Shown piece after piece: positions 1 through 10,510 of a DNA stretch of 64,000 nt. The stretch lies in the NCBI GenBank assembly GCA_009760885.1, contig CM019715.1, forward strand, positions 20,140,503-20,204,502. The letters run 5' to 3'. The position numbers were made by a program, and so were the translations under genes. The stretch's first letter is position 1. The number at the start of each line of letters is the position of its first letter. Below the pieces are notes generated by a model, which ran no database searches, was not told where the DNA came from, and worked only from the letters and a program-made list of their open reading frames with translations. This DNA comes from Achatina immaculata (lineage: Eukaryota > Mollusca > Gastropoda > Stylommatophora > Achatinidae).

Positions 1-219
1 CCACCAAATAGAATAACGTCACCACCACCAAACAGAATAACGTCACCACCACCAAATAGAATAACGTCACCACCACCAAATAGAATAACGTCACCACCAC
101 CAAACAGAATAACGTCACCACCACCAAATAGAATAACGTCACAACCACCAAACAGAATAACGTCACCACCACCAAATAGAATAACGTCACCACCACCAAA
201 CAGAATAACGTCACCACCA
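1..219. repeat. 24-bp minisatellite, 9 copies
   Basis: Nine near-identical 24-bp units (CCACCAAATAGAATAACGTC then ACCA) run from the window edge. Units differ mainly at one T/C position, which alternates AAATAG / AAACAG through much of the array. The array continues off the left edge. It has no coding potential beyond repeat translation. Confidence 0.95.
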
Positions 220-349
220 TCAAACTACAGTCAACAAAAACACTACGGAAACATACGAGAAAGAATACGAGAAACACCATCACTAGGATGGACAGCAGAA
301 ATATCACCACCGCCTTACTCAACAAAAGACTGAAAAAACGGATGCATTA

Positions 350-690
350 CATCAATCTCATTCAACAGCCCAGAACCCAGCGACGCTCTCATTACATCAC
401 TAAACGCTTTCGATACATCAATAACCACTCTCGACACATCAATAACTACTCTCGATACATCAATAACCGCTAACGTTACATCAAAAGCTGCTCTCGATAC
501 ATCAGTAACCGCTTATGTCATATCGATAACTTCTCTTTACTCCAGTGACCACTCTTGCTACATCAACAGCCACTTTCGTTACATCAGTAACTACACTCGC
601 TACAATCGCTCTCATACTTTCGCTAATTCAATAACCTCTCCCGTCAGACTAATACTTACTCTCGTTAAATCAGTAACCACCCTCGTTAAA
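350..690. repeat. Degenerate 21-bp minisatellite (block 1)
   Basis: Repeated 21-mers built on CTCGATACATCAATAACCGCT with 3-6 changes per unit. The same 21-bp family returns at 974-1240 and 1632-1900, separated by LINE C tails, so the blocks look like one array split by insertion. Frames across it are open only because 21 is a multiple of three. Confidence 0.85.
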
Positions 691-732
691 TAATAAAAAT
701 ATTAAAATTTAAAAAAAAATAATAAAACAAAG

Positions 733-973
733 AAAACTTAAATATTTTGGACTCATTACACGTTTTGATAATCTAGAGAAGACCATCTAGGAAGGGTACG
801 TAATGCGAGAAAGAGAAAGAGGAAGACCAAGGCCAAGATGAGTGCAAGACATCGTTGATGATCTGCAAATGGATGCATTAGTAGCAGGCCATTTTGCTCA
901 CAACCGAGAGGCCTATAGGAGAGCTGTTAGGGAGGCAAAGTTCCACAAGGGACATGCAAATGAATGAATGAAT
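733..973 (+). mobile_element. LINE family C, 3' end fragment 1
   Basis: About 240 bp aligns with the last part of the better copy at 40288-41869: the same order of codons for the KYFGH-type tail, the basic GRPRR stretch and the final REAYRRAV.EAKF segment. The reading frame is broken by stops. The 3' end runs into (AATG)n, the simple-repeat tail of this family. It lies inside a 21-bp array. Confidence 0.85.
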
Positions 974-1240
974 GAACTCTCGTTAATTAATAACTGCTCT
1001 CATTAAATCAATAACAAGTCTCGTTACAGCCGTAATCGCTCTCATTGCATCAGTAACTGCTCTCGGTACATCAATAACTGCGCTCGTTACATCAGTGACT
1101 ACTCTTGATACATCAATAACTGAGCTCGTTATATCAGTGACTACTCTCGTTACACCAATAACCGCTTTCGTTGCATGAATGACTACTCTCGTTATACCAA
1201 GAACTCATCTCAGTAAAGAACAGGCCTCATTACACCAACA
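974..1240. repeat. 21-bp minisatellite (block 2)
   Basis: Units such as CTCGTTACATCAGTGACTACT repeat every 21 bp. Same family as 350-690; first copy within the duplicated cassette. Confidence 0.85.
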
Positions 1241-1339
1241 AGAACTGCATTAAGCTTATGAGATAAAAAAAAAAAACTCACGACAGACGTCAACATCATA
1301 GTGCGTATAGAAATCTTCTGACAGATGTCAATAACGTAG

Positions 1340-1341
<2 letters not shown>

Positions 1342-1399
<58 letters not shown>

Positions 1400-1407
1400 A
1401 TATATAA
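1342..1407. repeat. (TA)n microsatellite
   Basis: About 65 bp of uninterrupted or nearly uninterrupted TA dinucleotides closing the first cassette copy. Confidence 0.98.
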
Positions 1408-1409
1408 TT

Positions 1410-1631
1410 CTCATTACACATTTTGATAATCTAGAGAAGACCATCTAGGAAGGGTACACAATGCGAAAAAGAGAAAGAGGAAGACCAAGGCGAAGATGAG
1501 TGCAAGACATCGTTGATGATCTGCAAATGGATGCATTAGTAGCAGGCCATTTTGCTCACAACCGAGAGGCCTATAGGAGAGCTGTTAGGGAGGCAAAGTT
1601 CCACAAGGGACATGCAAATGAATGAATGAAT
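1410..1631 (+). mobile_element. LINE family C, 3' end fragment 2
   Basis: Duplicate of the fragment at 752-973, with the same 5' truncation and (AATG)n tail. It therefore arose by cassette duplication, not by a separate retrotransposition event. Confidence 0.85.
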
Positions 1632-1900
1632 GAACTCTCGTTAATTAATAACTGCTCTCATTAAATCAATAACAAGTCTCGTTGCAGCCGTAATCGCTCT
1701 CATTGCATCAGTAACTGCTCTCGGTACATCAATAACTGCGCTCGTTACATCAGTGACTACTCTTGATACATCAATAACTGAGCTCGTTACATCAGTGACT
1801 ACTCTCATTACACCAATAACCGCTTTCGTTGCATGAATGACTACTCTCGTTATACCAAGAACTCATCTCAGTAAAGAACAGGCCTCATTACACCAACAAG
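1632..1900. repeat. 21-bp minisatellite (block 3)
   Basis: Second-cassette copy of the 974-1240 array, with the same order of variant units. Confidence 0.85.
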
Positions 1901-1994
1901 AACTGCATTAAGCTTATGAGATAAAAAAAAAACTCACGACAGACGTCAACATCATAGTGCGTATAGAAATCTTCTGACAGATGTCAATAACGTA

Positions 1995-1996
<2 letters not shown>

Positions 1997-2046
<50 letters not shown>

Positions 2047-2215
2047 CTTACGACAGGTTTCAACAACAATATAGAAGAATTATGACGGATGTAAACAATG
2101 TAGAGTCTTATGACAGATGTTGTCAACGCAGTGTATACAGAAATCTTACGACAGATGTCAACAACGTAGCGCGTGCAAAAATCTAATGACAAATATCAAC
2201 AACACAGAACCCGTA
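1997..2215. repeat. (TA)n followed by ~40-bp degenerate repeat
   Basis: TA dinucleotides to about 2042, then four to five degenerate units around CTTACGACAGATGTCAACAA. The unit also occurs once at the end of each upstream cassette. 2216-2530 is unique sequence with no recognisable gene. Confidence 0.75.
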
Positions 2216-2529
2216 GAATACACATATTTAGATCTAGAAAGAAATCAATAAAACGAAATAAGACTCACGAAAGAGGCTTGAAATAATTTCCCCAGTTAAC
2301 GAAGCGAGAGATCTTTGAATTGAGAGTGAACTGTCAACCCAGGATCATCAGAGAGCGGAGTTGCTAGTGCACATTACAAGGTAGACCAGGAGAAACGAGA
2401 AAGTCGTTCAGATAAATGTGATGGAGGAACTGAAGAGGAAATCAAGTAGTCGAGGTTTATAGGCTCCCTACAGCGTAAGATTGAATCACGCTAATGGAAG
2501 CCTTTTTTTATGAGATCTTCAAATGTTCA

Positions 2530-2530
<1 letters not shown>

Positions 2531-2580
<50 letters not shown>
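2531..2580. repeat. (TA)n microsatellite
   Basis: About 50 bp of TA dinucleotides immediately 5' of a LINE C fragment. Confidence 0.97.
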
Positions 2581-2581
<1 letters not shown>

Positions 2582-2583
<2 letters not shown>

Positions 2584-3123
2584 ATACAATGATACAGTTA
2601 GGAAAATGAGGAATATTAAAAGGAGGACATCTATCGTTCTTCAAAAAATAAAAGCTGTGGAGAGGAACGGACAGAACTACAAACATACGATTTTTAAGTG
2701 CATGCATCTTTCCCATCGCAACGTATGCCTGTGATACCTGGACACTTAACAAAACAGCTGAGAAACACATAAATGGCTTTGAATGTAAAGGGTACAGAAG
2801 AGTCCTTCAAACATCATGGACACAAAAAAAGAACAAATATATCCATGCTACAAGAACTTAATATTGAAGAAGGTTGGCTAGTAAGGAAGATTAAACAAAG
2901 AAAAGTGAAATATTTTGGACACATCATGATAATTTAAAGAATACAGTATTTGAAGGGTACATAATGGGAAAAAGAAAGAGAGGAATACCAAGGCGAAGAT
3001 GGCTGTAAGACATCTTTAGCGATCTGCGAATGGACGCATCAGCAGGAGGGCATCTTGCGTACAAAAGAGAGGCCTACAGGAGAGCTGTTAGGGAGGCAAA
3101 GTTCCGCAAGGGACATGCAAGTG
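2582..3123 (+). mobile_element. LINE family C, 3' fragment 3 (post-RT region)
   Basis: Aligns with 41330-41860 of the best copy: the RRTSIAL.K segment, the CETW-type motif (here CDTWTLNKTAEKH), the NISML..LNIEEGW segment and the basic GRPRR tail. Several frameshifts and an added A run break the frame. It ends at GGGACATGCAA and is followed by a further (TA)n tract at 3132-3167, so both ends are simple repeats. Confidence 0.88.
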
Positions 3124-3128
3124 ACTAA

Positions 3129-3131
<3 letters not shown>

Positions 3132-3167
<36 letters not shown>
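3132..3167. repeat. (TA)n microsatellite
   Basis: About 36 bp of TA dinucleotides at the 3' end of LINE C fragment 3. Confidence 0.95.
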
Positions 3168-3171
<4 letters not shown>

Positions 3172-4459
3172 TCTTAATTTCAGTCATGGACAAAACATTG
3201 TAACTACTGCCAATGCAGATATTTCTTAATGACTTCATTAAATTGCAAAGTTTCTGGTGTTACAACAGCTTAAATTTTTGTAGGGTTACCATACTATGGA
3301 CGATATGCGGTTGAGTTGAAGGCTGTACGGCCTTGACCGAGGCATAATCGTCCGCGTGACTTGGTAGGTTTCAGTGGTAGTATATATTTGAACATTGTCT
3401 TGCGTCAGGTTTATGTGAGGCGTGGTCGGGCGATGTCGTGTGCTGTAATTTCCTGTATATTATTATGATTGTGTACTTATATTCTGCCCGTGCCCACCCT
3501 TAAGTTGTGATGTAGGGTCGGTCATTGCGTGTAGAGGTGAAAATTGTGTGTTTAATTTCATTGTGATTATTCTGCATATTGGATTGGTATCGCATGATTT
3601 TTAAATGTACTATTCATGTATATTGACCATGCCTTTGCATCAATACAGATTATCTTGATGTATGTCATGACAGCTATGGCTGCTGAGATAAAGTGCAATT
3701 GCACACTTATTCGTAGCGGAGGCCACATATAGGGCCCGTAGAGCTCAATACTTTGGGCCCATAGTGTTCATAATATTAATATTGTAGACCTCAGTAGTTT
3801 CATCATCATATGATATTATGTTTCAATTATTTTACATTGTCAACCATTGCTTTTCTATTATTGATGAATAACGTCATGATGTCATGTTGATTTGTCAGTG
3901 CCAGTTTGTATGTGGTTATTGTCGTTGATTTGTGAGATTAAATTTGGTGTATTATTGATTTCAGACTTATGTATTGTTGTATTGATTGTAATACTTCAGC
4001 TGATTATGCACAGTTAGCATACAAGGAAGAAGGAACCTGGGTTGGTAGTACTTTTGTACATGCCATGGGGATTGTTGGTCTGTAAATCATTTTCATAAAA
4101 TATTGATCTCAATATTTATAACATGCAAGCTTGCACCAACATGTTTTACAATGCGTCCGATTTTTCCTGGACATGTCTACTTTTTGTATCTCAGAATTTG
4201 CGTTCGAGGGGATGTTTGAAATGTGAGGAATGTCCTGGATTATTAGGATTTCTTCTTGTGTTTGCATAGTATTAATATTTGATGATTTGTTGAGAACATT
4301 GTCGCCTTGCTACGCCAGCTTCCGTCTGGTCGCATATCTGAAAGTCTCAAGCCAAATGAGATTCTTGTTTTCAGTTCCCGCTTCCGGTGTTAGCTTCAGC
4401 TTCTGCCCACGGTCTAGACTTGTCCATGCTATGTAGCGAATTTGTGTGGATGCTGTGTT
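3168..4459. other. Unique AT-rich stretch, no gene seen
   Basis: No repeat, RNA gene or convincing coding exon was recognised. Short frames at 4230-4436 (+) and 4310-4615 (-) overlap on opposite strands and have no recognisable domain. Confidence 0.5.
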
Positions 4460-4780
4460 CAGTAATATGTCTGAAAGAAAATTTACTAATAAATTATTGA
4501 AAAAGTATTCAAGTTTCAGAAGTAGTGGAGAAGATTTTGAAGTTGAATGCTTGGTGTGTACTTTAGTCTTTGTCAAGTAAAGGAGGACTGGACTTAGAGT
4601 GGCTTGGACGCACAAAGAAGATCAGTTCGAGGATAGGAATCGTCGTCAAAACTTGCAAACCTTTTTCGTAAAATCAGAGAGCAAAGTAGAAAAAGTATCT
4701 GTAGCCGAGGCTACTTCCGTATTCCATACCATCAAGCTTCATGCGGACGCAAAGAGATGGACTTACTGACAACCATATTT
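4460..4780 (+). pseudogene. Decayed zinc-finger / hAT-associated coding remnant (tentative)
   Basis: Plus-strand translation across two frames gives a Lys/Ser-rich start with one C..C pair (ECLVC), then a Gln/Phe-rich stretch and the block KVEKVSVAEATSVFHTIK. Blocks of the form AEAT..FH.VKHH are familiar to me from animal BED/C2H2-type proteins related to hAT transposases. Stops interrupt it at several points and no catalytic residues can be identified. It could instead be a chance resemblance. Confidence 0.3.
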
Positions 4781-5052
4781 CCTGCTTGTGCTGTTGCCAC
4801 AAAATTTTAGAGAGCGAGAGAAAAAGGCAGAAGCAACAGTAAACTTTGCACTCTATCCTGTGGAAAATATCTTGAAAAGTTTAGAAGAAAATGAAATGAG
4901 TAAGTTGCTGCAAGTCATTCCGTCATAGGAGTGAGTTTTAAATAAAGTTGACAAGTTTCATGAACTGGTACTCCATAATGTCTGAGTAGTTTTCAAATTG
5001 TGTTTCTGTCTATGCTTTCAAAGAGTTTTTAATAGTCAAAGAGGTTTATAGT

Positions 5053-5240
5053 GGTGAGTTCCATTCAGTTGACTGTTCTAGTGAGTTCCATTCAGTTGAC
5101 TGTTCTGGTGAGTTCCATTCGGTTTACTATTCTGATGAGTTCCATTCAGTTCACTATTCTGGTGAGTTCCATTCAGTTGACTGTTCTGATGAATTCCATT
5201 CAGTTGACTGTTCTGAAAAGTTCCATTCAGTTGACTGTTT
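5053..5240. repeat. 27-bp minisatellite, 7 copies
   Basis: Units begin GTGAGTTCCATTCAGTTGAC and repeat every 27 bp. The 9-residue periodic frame across it is a by-product of the unit length. Confidence 0.93.
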
Positions 5241-5256
5241 TATGATTAAGTTTAGT

Positions 5257-5405
5257 GTTTTATCCGATCTATACAAGATCTATTTTCTGATCTGTACAAG
5301 ATCTTTTTTCTGATCTATACACGATCTGTTTTCTGATCTGCAGAAGATCTATTTTCTGATCTTTAGAAGATTTATTTTCTGATCTGTACAAGATCTATTT
5401 TGTTG
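5257..5405. repeat. ~23-bp minisatellite, ~6 copies
   Basis: Units of the form TGATCTGTACAAGATCTATT plus TTC. Each contains the near-palindrome GATCTNNNNNAGATC, so each unit could form a small hairpin. Confidence 0.88.
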
Positions 5406-5943
5406 GTTTATAGCTTTCCTAATTTTTTTATTTGTTGGATTTTCACAATTTATATGCAGGTCACCTTCAGCAGGTTGAACCTCTGGTGGGTTTACTGGGG
5501 CTAATCTGTTCAAAACTTTTTTGGAAGTGTTCCTGCCATTTGTTCCTTTATTCTTCCAGATTTATATTTTTACCTTCTTTATTATAAGACACCGCAAATC
5601 AATTTACTTTTGTAAGATTATGTTATTTATCCAAGCAACATTAGAACAAGAAACAGAGAATGAAAAGGATATCCTTCATGTAAGGCCATGCCCCCATGTA
5701 GTCAGTTATCTATAGAAATAAATGAAACGACACGAGACTCATGAAGGTAGGTAAAATCAATTAATCAAAGTCGATCTTGACTGCAGGTTTACCATCTTTA
5801 GAATACTGATGTACAGAGAACCTAGATTTTTCGCATGACTGATAATGCACATCGGACTTGCCTGCTTATTGATCTGTGACCACTCAAGTCTGGATAATTT
5901 TGTTTATTGGGCATACAGGTAAAAATATCACACAGTTAGAAAG
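5406..5943. other. Unique sequence, no gene seen
   Basis: AT-rich, with one short plus-strand frame (5521-5715) lacking any recognised motif. Confidence 0.45.
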
Positions 5944-6035
5944 TTTTAATGGAACGATGTAAATGGTAGTTTTAATGACACGATGTAAATGGTAGTTTTA
6001 ATGGCATGATGTAAATAGTAGTTTTAATGACATGA
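5944..6035. repeat. 26-bp minisatellite, ~3.5 copies
   Basis: Repeats of GTTTTAATGACATGATGTAA plus six bases, with point differences. Confidence 0.85.
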
Positions 6036-6217
6036 TGTAAGTGCTACAGTAACTATAATCTTTTCAGTTTGTTAACCCTCCTTATCTCACCGCTGGATGG
6101 AGGAAATCATTAATTAGACTAAAAAAGGCAGTAACAGGTTTATTCATTAACTAGAGATGAAAGAGGTGACAACTGCGGTCACACTGGTTCTAGTAATAAG
6201 ATAGATAGAGAACATAC

Positions 6218-6365
6218 AGCATCCAGTATTTCGTGTGCGAAAAAAGCTCACGCCGAAATATTGGATGTTTTATGGTTTTCATTTATACGTTATCATCTTA
6301 CTTTCTTATTCTCTGCCATTTGTGTTTCTGCTCAGTTTCTTCATTCCCTTTGTTGTTTTGTAAAT
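6218..6365 (+). mobile_element. Penelope-like element 3' tail remnant
   Basis: The segment with GAAAAAAGCTCACGCCGAAA and the following ~120 bp align with the 3' flank of the Penelope-like element at 34190-34340, with the same order of conserved words (CGCCGAAATATYGGATGTT, TTCATTTATAC, CTCATCT, TTGTAAA). No coding part remains. The tail ends at ACCATACA.CTCT.TCTACC, the sequence that is amplified immediately downstream. Confidence 0.65.
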
Positions 6366-6569
6366 CTGAACCATACACATCTGTCTACCTTATTTCTAGA
6401 ACCATACACCTCTATCTACCTTTATTAGTAGAACCATACACTTCTATCTACCTTATTATTATAGCCATGTACCTCTATCTACCTTATTACTAGAACCCTA
6501 CACCTCTATCTACCTTACTACTAGAACGATACACTTCTATCTACCTTATTACTACAGCCACATACCTCT
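6366..6569. repeat. ~31-bp minisatellite, left part
   Basis: Units ACCATACACCTCTATCTACC plus TTATTACTAGA, matching the terminal sequence of the Penelope tail. The array is interrupted by LINE B and resumes at 6889. Confidence 0.9.
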
Positions 6570-6888
6570 CTCTCTCTCTCTCTGAACCTTAAGTGCCCAG
6601 GGCACATGGGGCTTCCGCAAGGGTTTTCCACAAATGCCTGTCCTTCGCCTTTTTTTCTGCTCTTGCCCAGGTGAGCCCTCTATTGCTCAACATCCTTTCT
6701 GTTGTTCTTCTCCATGTCTCTTTTGGTCTACCCTTACTTCTGTTCCCCTGTGGTGTCCATCTTAGTGCTATTTTTGGTAGTGAGTTGTCAGTCATTCGGA
6801 GCACATGTCCCAACCATCGCCAGCGTCTTTCCTCAATAATTGTTGTCAGTGGTTTCATCTGCATTTCTGCTAATAAGATGTTATTTCT
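6570..6888 (-). mobile_element. LINE family B, 5'-truncated 3' end with (AG)n tail
   Basis: The minus-strand frame (6589-6864) encodes a LINE C-terminal tail: RRWRWLGHVLRM, the basic GRPKETWRRT stretch and LTWARAEKKAKDR. A (CT)n tract on the plus strand is the element's (AG)n tail. TACCTCT at 6563-6569 and 6889-6895 flanks it as a possible 7-bp target-site duplication, although the host is itself a repeat. Three more copies lie at 39337, 60537 and 61665. Confidence 0.88.
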
Positions 6889-7237
6889 TACCTCTATCTA
6901 CCTTATTACTGGAACTATACACTTCTATCTACTTTATTACTAGAACCATACACCTCTATCAACCTTATTACTAGAACCATACACCTCTATCTACCTTATT
7001 ACTAGAACCATACACTTCTATTACCTTATTACTAGAACCACACACTTCTGTCTACCTTATTACTAGAACCATACACCTCTGTCTTATTACTAGAACCATA
7101 CACCTCTATATACCTTATTACTAGAACCATACACCTCTGTCTTATTATTAGAACCATACACCTCTATCTTATTACTAGAACCATACACCTACATCTACCT
7201 TATTACTAGAATCATACATCTCTATCTACCTTATGAA
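6889..7237. repeat. ~31-bp minisatellite, right part
   Basis: Continues the array of 6366-6569, with about eleven units including shortened ones lacking CTACCTT. Confidence 0.9.
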
Positions 7238-7245
7238 TTAACTGT

Positions 7246-7312
7246 AACTATATATGTATATGTATATATATGTATATATATGTATATATGTATATATGTA
7301 TATATATATATA
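7246..7312. repeat. TATATG/TA-rich microsatellite
   Basis: Alternating TATATATG and TA tracts over about 65 bp. Confidence 0.93.
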
Positions 7313-7484
7313 CAATTTGTGTATGACAAATCATTATCAGATAGCAGCATATTTGCCCAACAAAATTTAATTTGTGCCACCAAGTCGACAAAGCTACAGG
7401 AAATAGATGTTTTATAGCAACTCTAGGATTGCTAATGCATGTTATCATGCAATCTTACACTTCAGGAAATGTCCGACTTCTTAA

Positions 7485-7735
7485 GCTTCTATCTCCCTGG
7501 AACTACAAGACGGTGTTCTCTGCAGTCGTTGCTGTGGAGATGTTAAGGTACAACATCATGTTGGCTCGTAGGCGGGTCATGGGAGCTATTTTTTCTGTCT
7601 CTGAGTGCAGCTAAAAAAAGCAGGGGGTGGCAGTACGTCTTTAGCAGACTCCACCACCACGAGGACTATGGCGAATCTCTGCTCCGTTAGTCAAGCTAGG
7701 TCAGTTACTGGGGGTAATAACGGAGACGTGGGATA
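7485..7735 (+). repeat. Dispersed repeat R1, copy 1
   Basis: About 250 bp similar to 53805-54045: shared words include CTGGAACT, TGCAGTCG..GCTGTG.AGATGTT, GTCATG..AGCTATTTT and TTAGCAGACTCCAC.ACCA. A shorter match lies near 49280-49340. The shared block is not an ORF of known type. It may be a non-autonomous element or a piece of a longer uncharacterised one. An open frame (7372-7614) crosses the left edge without recognisable motifs. Confidence 0.65.
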
Positions 7736-7970
7736 GGGTCTTGGTCAGTTACTGGGGGTAATAACGGAGACGTGGGATAGGGTCTTGGTCAATTACTGGG
7801 GGTAATAACGGAGACGTGGGATAGGGTCTTGGTCAGTTACTGGGGGTAATAACGGAGACGTGGGATAGGGTCTTGGTCAGTTACTGGGGGTAATAACGGA
7901 GACGTGGGATAGGGTCTTGGTCAGTTACTGGGGGTAATAACGGAGACGTGGGATAGGGTCTTGGTCAGTT
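7698..7970. repeat. 44-bp minisatellite, ~6 copies
   Basis: Nearly identical units beginning GGTCAGTTACTGGGGGTAAT. High identity suggests recent amplification. It starts inside the 3' part of dispersed repeat R1. Confidence 0.95.
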
Positions 7971-8754
7971 ACAGTCCTCTAACCCTGACGTGAGCAAGTC
8001 AGATATGGCCCACTGAACGCCAGGTCGGACAGCGTCTTCTCATCTGAAAGGTACGGCTAAAGTTTTGTAACAAATCAGGAGCAGCACAAACACTCATCAT
8101 TATCTTATGCATTCTGCACAGTGCTGGCTTTCTTCAGATACGACTAGGATGTCCTCTATCTTGCCGTGATGTTACACAGACAGGTGTTTCTGTCCTTGGT
8201 TTAATGTTCCTCATCAGTGTCATGAGTACTTTCCTCTGATTTTCTGGACAATTTAACAAAACTGATAATATTAAGTAAACCACTCAAGAACTCGGACCCA
8301 AAATAAAAGCTAAAATATAAATAAAGTATTTCCAGCCATAGTATATTCGCAGGGGAGTATAATTCCTCCAAAATATTTTTTGTTTTCAAAGAAAAAAGCA
8401 AGAAAAAAAAAACAAACCAAGAAACGTGACATGTTCAGTGCTGTCCTCAGATTTACTGTAAGCACGGTATCAGATTGGACCACATTACTTTAGATTTGCT
8501 TCGTGACCAGCTGACGATACTTTCATCACACAAATTACGGCAACAGCTTCAAAATAAAACTGCTATTACCTTATCAACTCTAGCAAGAAATTTTTGCGAA
8601 ATATAACAACTACAGCTGAGCTGGGGATTGGAACGATTTTAGTAAAATTTTTTAACATTATTGTTTACCACTTTTACCGCTCAAATTTCATTTACCCCGG
8701 GTACATGTAAATCTGGCGTGTATGGCGACGCCATTACTTGTCCATGAAAAGTAT
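7971..8754. other. Unique sequence, no gene seen
   Basis: AT-rich with no recognised coding, RNA or repeat features. Confidence 0.45.
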
Positions 8755-8768
8755 TAGCACCAAAGTAA

Positions 8769-9057
8769 CAATTTTTTTAATAAATAGGAAACAATGAAGC
8801 TTTCTACTGTAAAGTAAGAGAACATAACTTTGTAAGATTAGACCTCGAAAAATCTGTAGAGAAAGCGCTTTAGTGAGACGTGAGAAAGATCACAAGAGAA
8901 TTACCTGGGATTCGAACACGGACTCTGGTAGGACAAGCAGCCGCCTAGCCACGAGAGAACAGCGTACTAACTAATGTTTCTATCTCTCACGTCTCACTAA
9001 AGTGTTTTGTCTACTACTTTTTCCGAGGTTTAATCCTACAAAATTATGTTCTCTTAC
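8769..9057. mobile_element. Fold-back element with long inverted arms
   Basis: 8814-8888 and 8982-9057 are inverted complements over about 75 bp with roughly 85% identity (left GTAAGAGAACATAACTTTGT, right ending ACAAAATTATGTTCTCTTAC). The 14-mer TAGCACCAAAGTAA occurs at 8755-8768 and 9058-9071 and is a candidate target-site duplication. The element encodes no protein. The ~93-bp loop carries a tRNA-like sequence. It may be a MITE that captured a SINE or tRNA. Confidence 0.75.
8889..8965 (-). ncRNA. tRNA-like Pol III core (SINE head or tRNA relic)
   Basis: On the minus strand TGGCTAGGCGGCTG fits a Pol III A box and GTGTTCGAATCCCAGG a B box, spaced about 35 bp apart as in tRNA genes. The acceptor stem does not pair convincingly, so this is unlikely to be a working tRNA. 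Its place inside a fold-back element argues for a tRNA-derived SINE head or captured pseudo-tRNA. Confidence 0.55.
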
Positions 9058-9301
9058 TAGCACCAAAGTAAGAGCGACTGTAATGATTTTACACATGCTA
9101 TTTGTTCGTTTTAATATTCACCAGATGCTTCACCCCATACTCAGAAGTAAAGTACAAAACATTACGATAGATAAATAAGTGTACAACACTAAGAGTCTGA
9201 AAATAAATAAAGTAAGGCTATGTAGTGACGTTTTGTGGGCTACCCGTTTTTATATCTTAATATTATTTTGGTCTGTAATCATACTTTAATCATTTGTAAT
9301 C

Positions 9302-9365
<64 letters not shown>
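9302..9365. repeat. (GATA)n microsatellite
   Basis: About sixteen uninterrupted GATA tetranucleotides. Confidence 0.98.
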
Positions 9366-10329
9366 TTTGGTGTCTTCATGAGACTAGTGTGCTAGTCTTG
9401 TAAGGTGATCTCAACCCAAGCTCCTACCCACACCCTAGCCATCTGGGTACAGGACACAGTGTGAAGTGTGGAAGATTTTGTTTTTAATGTAGGAAAAAAA
9501 ACTGTATCATATAAAAATATGGTAAATTTAATGCGAGCAAGTTTTACTACGTCGGCCATACACAAGCGTTCCTTAGAGAAACACTTACGAAGTTCCTGTC
9601 CTGTTTGTTAATGTTTCGTGAGAACTACACATTTATTACATGTCCTGTTTGTTAAAGTTTCGTCAGAACTACAAATTTATTACTAACGACTCCCAGAAAC
9701 GAAACTTTTATTATGATGAAACACTGGTTAATGTATTCAATGTGATTACTTTGGTCTGATTAAAGATTACAGCGTTCTTTTGTGTTGGACGTGGAGATGG
9801 TTCTCAAAATATGAAGAAATGGGCCTAATATTTCTCTACAGTTAATGCTATAATTTTTTTTTAGGAAGCAACAATAAGGAGCACAGTTGTACATTGTGGA
9901 TTGTGGATGATTGATGTAATTGTTTTTTGTTAGTAACAGATGAAGAACTGATAAAACAATGGATGTTAAACTGGTGATTTGTCTTCAGCACTGTTGTAAG
10001 TTGTATTCTTTTAACCTGTGTCTGAAGTTATAAATGGTCTTTGATAAAAACTTACTGAGAATGTTCCTTATACGGTAATCACGTGACCTTTGTCACATGA
10101 CAGGGGAAAACGTGAAAGAAGGACTATTTTTGGTATTCTCACCACGTGATCAAGAAAATGACTCGTGAACAAATCACTTTTGTCCTGAAATGTCCCAGAT
10201 TTTAGCATGCAAGCACAGGAAACCAGAGAAATGGTTCGCAAGCTCATGTCGAGGGTTGGTCTGAGGTAGAGTGGCCAGACAGTGTGAAAAATGTTTTTTA
10301 AAATGTTTTAAAGAAATTTTACAGGATTT
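9366..10329. other. Mostly unique sequence
   Basis: Contains the perfect inverted repeat AGACTAG TGTG CTAGTCT near 9383-9400 and a two-copy ~51-bp direct repeat at about 9598-9693 (TGTCCTGTTTGTTAAAGTTT). No gene recognised. Confidence 0.5.
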
Positions 10330-10510
10330 TAATGAAATGCTTCTTCTTTATGTTTTCAGACCTGCAAATTAAAATAATGACAGCTCCATTAGTTATTATT
10401 CATTAAAATCATTTTTGTTGAATTTTAGTATTTTTTATAACATTATTTTCATGGGTTGTGGGTTGCTGTTTGGGGTTGCGCTAAAAAGGTTGGGAACCGG
10501 TGGGCTTGAG
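10330..10510 (+). mobile_element. hAT-type transposon terminal remnant
   Basis: The segment ends GGGTTGCGCTAAAAAGGTTG followed by GGAACCGGTGG, resembling the ends of hAT (Charlie-like) elements in which a GGTTGGGAACC..TGG motif closes the terminal inverted repeat. Upstream is AT-rich 3' non-coding sequence. No matching opposite terminus was found, so it is a solo end. Confidence 0.45.

Larger units (their letters stand above)
752..1997. repeat. Tandem duplication of a ~590-bp cassette
   Basis: 752-1341 and 1410-1996 are near-identical direct copies. Each holds a LINE C 3' end, about 265 bp of the 21-bp minisatellite, an A-rich stretch and a sequence ending AATAACGTAGG followed by (TA)n. The copies differ at scattered single bases. 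The (TA)n at the junction is a plausible recombination or slippage point. Confidence 0.9.

Noticed and set aside
8889..8965. Functional tRNA gene on the minus strand
   Set aside because: A and B boxes are good but the acceptor stem does not pair and the sequence sits in the loop of a fold-back element.
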